From: Flavobacterium panacis
GTDB lineage: Bacteria; Bacteroidota; Bacteroidia; Flavobacteriales; Flavobacteriaceae
NCBI RefSeq assembly: GCF_024649945.1
Contig: NZ_JANKMS010000012.1
Location: forward strand, 1 to 64,000
Direction of reading: 5' to 3'
DNA length: 64,000 nucleotides
Under the pieces are notes generated by a model. It had not been told where the DNA came from and searched no databases. It was given only the letters and a program-made list of their open reading frames with translations. How positions within the stretch are numbered: position 1 is the first letter of the stretch; each line of letters starts with the position of its first letter. Made by a program: the position numbers and the translations under genes. Shown here in pieces: positions 62,059-64,000 of the stretch.

Positions 62059-62640
62059 TTAAATTTCTTTTTTATCAATCCATTTTCCAACAGTAGGAGC
62101 GGTGTAATTTCTCATTTGCTGTAATAAATCTTCAACATTATCGCTTACTAAAAGCATTTCTCTATTTACTTCTTTAAGCAAACCTTGGGAGGTCATAGTT
62201 TTAAGTAGTGCTATAAGAGAATCATAAAAGCCATTTACATTCAAAACGGCAATTGGTTTTTTATGAAGTCCCAATTGTGCCCAAGTCAACATTTCGAAAA
62301 GCTCTTCGAGAGTTCCGAAACCGCCAGGAAGAGCAATCACGCCGTCGCATAAATCATTCATTTTTGTCTTGCGTTCGTGCATGCTTTCTACGACAATTAA
62401 TTCGGTCAAATTTAAATGAGCAATTTCTTTTGATCGTAAAAAGTTTGGCAATACACCAATTACTTTTCCACCAGCGTTCAAAGCTCCGTCTGCAACAGCT
62501 CCCATTAAACCGACATTCGCACCTCCGTAAACTAATTCTATATTTTGTTCTGCAAGTGTTTTTCCTAAAGCAGCAGCTTGTTCTTCGTATATTTTTTCTG
62601 TACCGAAGCTAGAGGCACAGAAGACCGTTATTCTTTTCAT
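62059..62640 (-). CDS. LOG-family nucleotide 5'-monophosphate phosphoribohydrolase
   Basis: A 193-residue Rossmann-fold protein of the TIGR00730/LOG family, which releases cytokinin-type bases from nucleoside monophosphates. Motifs: VYGGANVGLMGAVADGALNA near residue 38, MHERKTKMNDLCDGVIALPG near residue 88 with the conserved Arg, and PGGFGTLEELFEMLTWAQLG near residue 106 (the G-G-x-G-T-x-x-E signature). The length is standard. In bacteria the exact substrate is often AMP-like; the cytokinin role is known in plant-associated species. Confidence 0.9.
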   Translation of the reverse strand: MKRITVFCASSFGTEKIYEEQAAALGKTLAEQNIELVYGGANVGLMGAVADGALNAGGKVIGVLPNFLRSKEIAHLNLTELIVVESMHERKTKMNDLCDGVIALPGGFGTLEELFEMLTWAQLGLHKKPIAVLNVNGFYDSLIALLKTMTSQGLLKEVNREMLLVSDNVEDLLQQMRNYTAPTVGKWIDKKEI

Positions 62641-62740
62641 TGTTGTAGTAGTTAAATGTTAAAAGTAAAAAGTTAGAGGATTGCTGTAAAGTATTTTTAT
62701 TCGATTTTACTGCAAACTGAAACTGCAAACTGTGACTCAA

Positions 62741-63262
62741 TTATTTCTTCAATTCATACTCAAAGTACGGTACTTCGACGCCATTCACATTAAATGTCAA
62801 ATCATTAATTTTTTCTGCTCCGAGTTTTAAAACAGCTTTTTGCGAACGGAAATTTTCTGACCCAATATGAAAAAGTATAGAATCAACGTATTGAAAAGCA
62901 TAGTCAATCAATAATTGCTTGTTTGACTTATTGTAAAGTCCGCCCCAATATTTTCTGGTAATAAAAGTGTATCCAATTGCAACGCTCGATTTTTCGGGAT
63001 TGTAATCGTAAAAACTAGTTGTTCCCATTACTTCATTGGTTTGTTTATCGAGAATTAAAAACGGACTTTTTGTAATTATGATGTCAAAAAAAGTTTTAAA
63101 AGCTTCTCTTTGATAACGGTTTTTCACAGGATTTTGTTCCCAAATTAACGGGTCGGAAGCTGCTTCAAATAATGCTTCAAAATGTTTTTCTTCTAACGGA
63201 ATTAATTTTGTGATTTCGTTTTCTAAGAAATCCGGCTGTAAATTGAAGTTTGATGTTGACAT
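62741..63262 (-). CDS. GNAT family N-acetyltransferase
   Basis: A 173-residue protein of the RimJ/RimL-type GNAT group: NEITKLIPLEEKHFEALFEA near the start, IGYTFITRKYWGGLYNKSNK near residue 95 (acetyl-CoA P-loop region) and HIGSENFRSQKAVLKLGAEK near residue 133, the classic N-x-x-S-x-x-x-x-x-K-L-G motif. The substrate, probably an amino group on a small molecule or protein N-terminus, is unknown. It is transcribed alone; a long inverted repeat lies upstream. Confidence 0.88.
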   Translation of the reverse strand: MSTSNFNLQPDFLENEITKLIPLEEKHFEALFEAASDPLIWEQNPVKNRYQREAFKTFFDIIITKSPFLILDKQTNEVMGTTSFYDYNPEKSSVAIGYTFITRKYWGGLYNKSNKQLLIDYAFQYVDSILFHIGSENFRSQKAVLKLGAEKINDLTFNVNGVEVPYFEYELKK

Positions 63263-63302
63263 TGTTTATGTTTTTTTTTTGATTTTTTAATTAAGTCAAG
63301 TT

Positions 63303-63406
63303 TGTCATTTCGACCGAAGGGAGAAATCACACTAGTATTTCCGTACAGAAAAGTTCCAATCTTTTTAGAATTACGAGTGTGATTTCTCCCTTCGGTCGAA
63401 ATGACA
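63303..63406. repeat. 31-bp perfect inverted repeat (GACCGAAGGGAG type)
   Basis: The arm 63303-63333 (TGTCATTTCGACCGAAGGGA...) is the exact reverse complement of 63376-63406, with a 42-base loop. This TCGACCGAAGGGAG repeat is widespread in Bacteroidota genomes. No transposase is present. Confidence 0.9.
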
Positions 63407-63412
63407 CAAGAA

Positions 63413-64000
63413 TCAAATTCTCTTAATCTGTACACAAGAAACATTCTCCATTTTAACCTGTTTTCCTGTTTTTTTCAATAATCCGGTTTTAGGATCTCTT
63501 TTAAAAACAACAATATTTCCGGTTTGAACATTTGAAGCGACTAAAAATTTCCCGCTTTCGTCAAGGGCAAAAACACGTGGATGTTTTCCTAAAGTAGATT
63601 GATAGCCAATATTTTTTAGTAATCCGTTTTCGTCTATGGAGAAAATGGCGATGTTGTTTTCTTTTCCTCTATTGGTTGCATACAGAAATTTTCCGTCTAG
63701 CGAAATATGAACATCAGAGCTTTCAAAACCTTCTTTTATTTTATCAGGATGTGTTGCAATACGTTGTATTTTATTCAAAGTGCCATTTTCATATTTATAA
63801 ACACTTATCTGTCCCGCCATTTCTTCAATACAATACCCAAATTTTTGATTAGGATGAAAAGTAAAATGTCTTGGACCAGCTTCTAAATCGGTTTTTGTAA
63901 ATGGATTTTTAGTTTCCACTAAAGGCTTTTTCTGATTTTCATCAAAAGCATAACAACGTATTTTATCAGCTCCTAAATCAGGTAAAAATAGGTAATCGTT
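63413..64000 (-). CDS. lactonase, beta-propeller family (partial)
   Basis: The C-terminal 195 residues of a seven-bladed beta-propeller lactonase (6-phosphogluconolactonase Pgl type); the gene runs off the right edge with an open frame to base 64000 (NDYLFLPDLGADKIRCYAFD at the edge). Motifs: GPRHFTFHPNQKFGYCIEEM, EGFESSDVHISLDGKFLYAT, NRGKENNIAIFSID, and KHPRVFALDESGKFLVASNV. It ends FKRDPKTGLLKKTGKQVK. The internal GTG at 63919 is not the start. It may be cytosolic or exported; the N-terminus is not visible. Confidence 0.9.
   Translation of the reverse strand, partial: NDYLFLPDLGADKIRCYAFDENQKKPLVETKNPFTKTDLEAGPRHFTFHPNQKFGYCIEEMAGQISVYKYENGTLNKIQRIATHPDKIKEGFESSDVHISLDGKFLYATNRGKENNIAIFSIDENGLLKNIGYQSTLGKHPRVFALDESGKFLVASNVQTGNIVVFKRDPKTGLLKKTGKQVKMENVSCVQIKRI

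Overview
The window is low-GC chromosomal DNA of a Flavobacterium-type member of the Bacteroidota. The evidence is Bacteroidota-type promoters (TTTG, a spacer of about 20 bases, then TAnnTTTG), a secreted nuclease with a type IX secretion C-terminal tail, a CarboxypepD_reg/TonB-type outer-membrane receptor, menaquinone and bacillithiol genes, A-rich leaders without clear Shine-Dalgarno sequences, and a dispersed family of palindromic intergenic repeats (GCCAC...GTGGC) typical of these genomes.

The left 27 kb is accessory in character and reads as an RNA-handling region. It opens with tatD, followed by a DUF434-type gene, an unknown gene, two RlaP-like nucleotidyltransferases around a tiny L7/L12-like protein, and a lipoprotein. 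The segment ends with an 89% identical copy of the last 106 bp of tatD, so about 5.1 kb is bracketed by direct repeats. Next comes a divergent pair: a BT4734/VirE-type primase-like protein and an unclassified reverse transcriptase. Behind the reverse transcriptase a promoter leads into a strongly structured RNA (predicted pseudoknot) ahead of a small conserved gene. Then come a polyvalent-kinase-like gene, a DUF4132 protein, a WGR-domain protein and a SWIM zinc-finger protein. These are followed by two very small transcription units (promoter, ORF of about 30 codons, terminator), two adjacent 72-nt tRNA-like genes lacking the conserved U8 and A14, an RNA ligase, an ATP-grasp protein, a string of degenerate or permuted tRNA-like sequences, a slipin/SPFH protein, a basic unknown protein and an ERI-1-like exonuclease. 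The RNA ligase / ATP-grasp / SPFH locus interleaved with abnormal tRNAs is the best candidate here for an undescribed system, probably RNA or tRNA repair or tRNA surveillance.

From 27 kb to the right edge the window is mostly ordinary chromosome: PhyH-type dioxygenase, long-chain acyl-CoA ligase, outer-membrane receptor, purL, secreted endonuclease I, a beta-helix lipoprotein, menI-like thioesterase with isochorismate synthase, bshB1, tRNA-His, a zinc metallopeptidase, a large hybrid histidine kinase, aldehyde dehydrogenase, an RluA-family pseudouridine synthase, panB, L-serine dehydratase, a Kef/CPA2-type antiporter, and a run of small stress, redox and enzyme genes ending in a lactonase cut by the window edge.

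All calls come from reading the sequence and from memory of protein families. No database search or RNA folding was run, so domain names given as 'type' or 'like' are family recognitions, and RNA structures were paired by hand.
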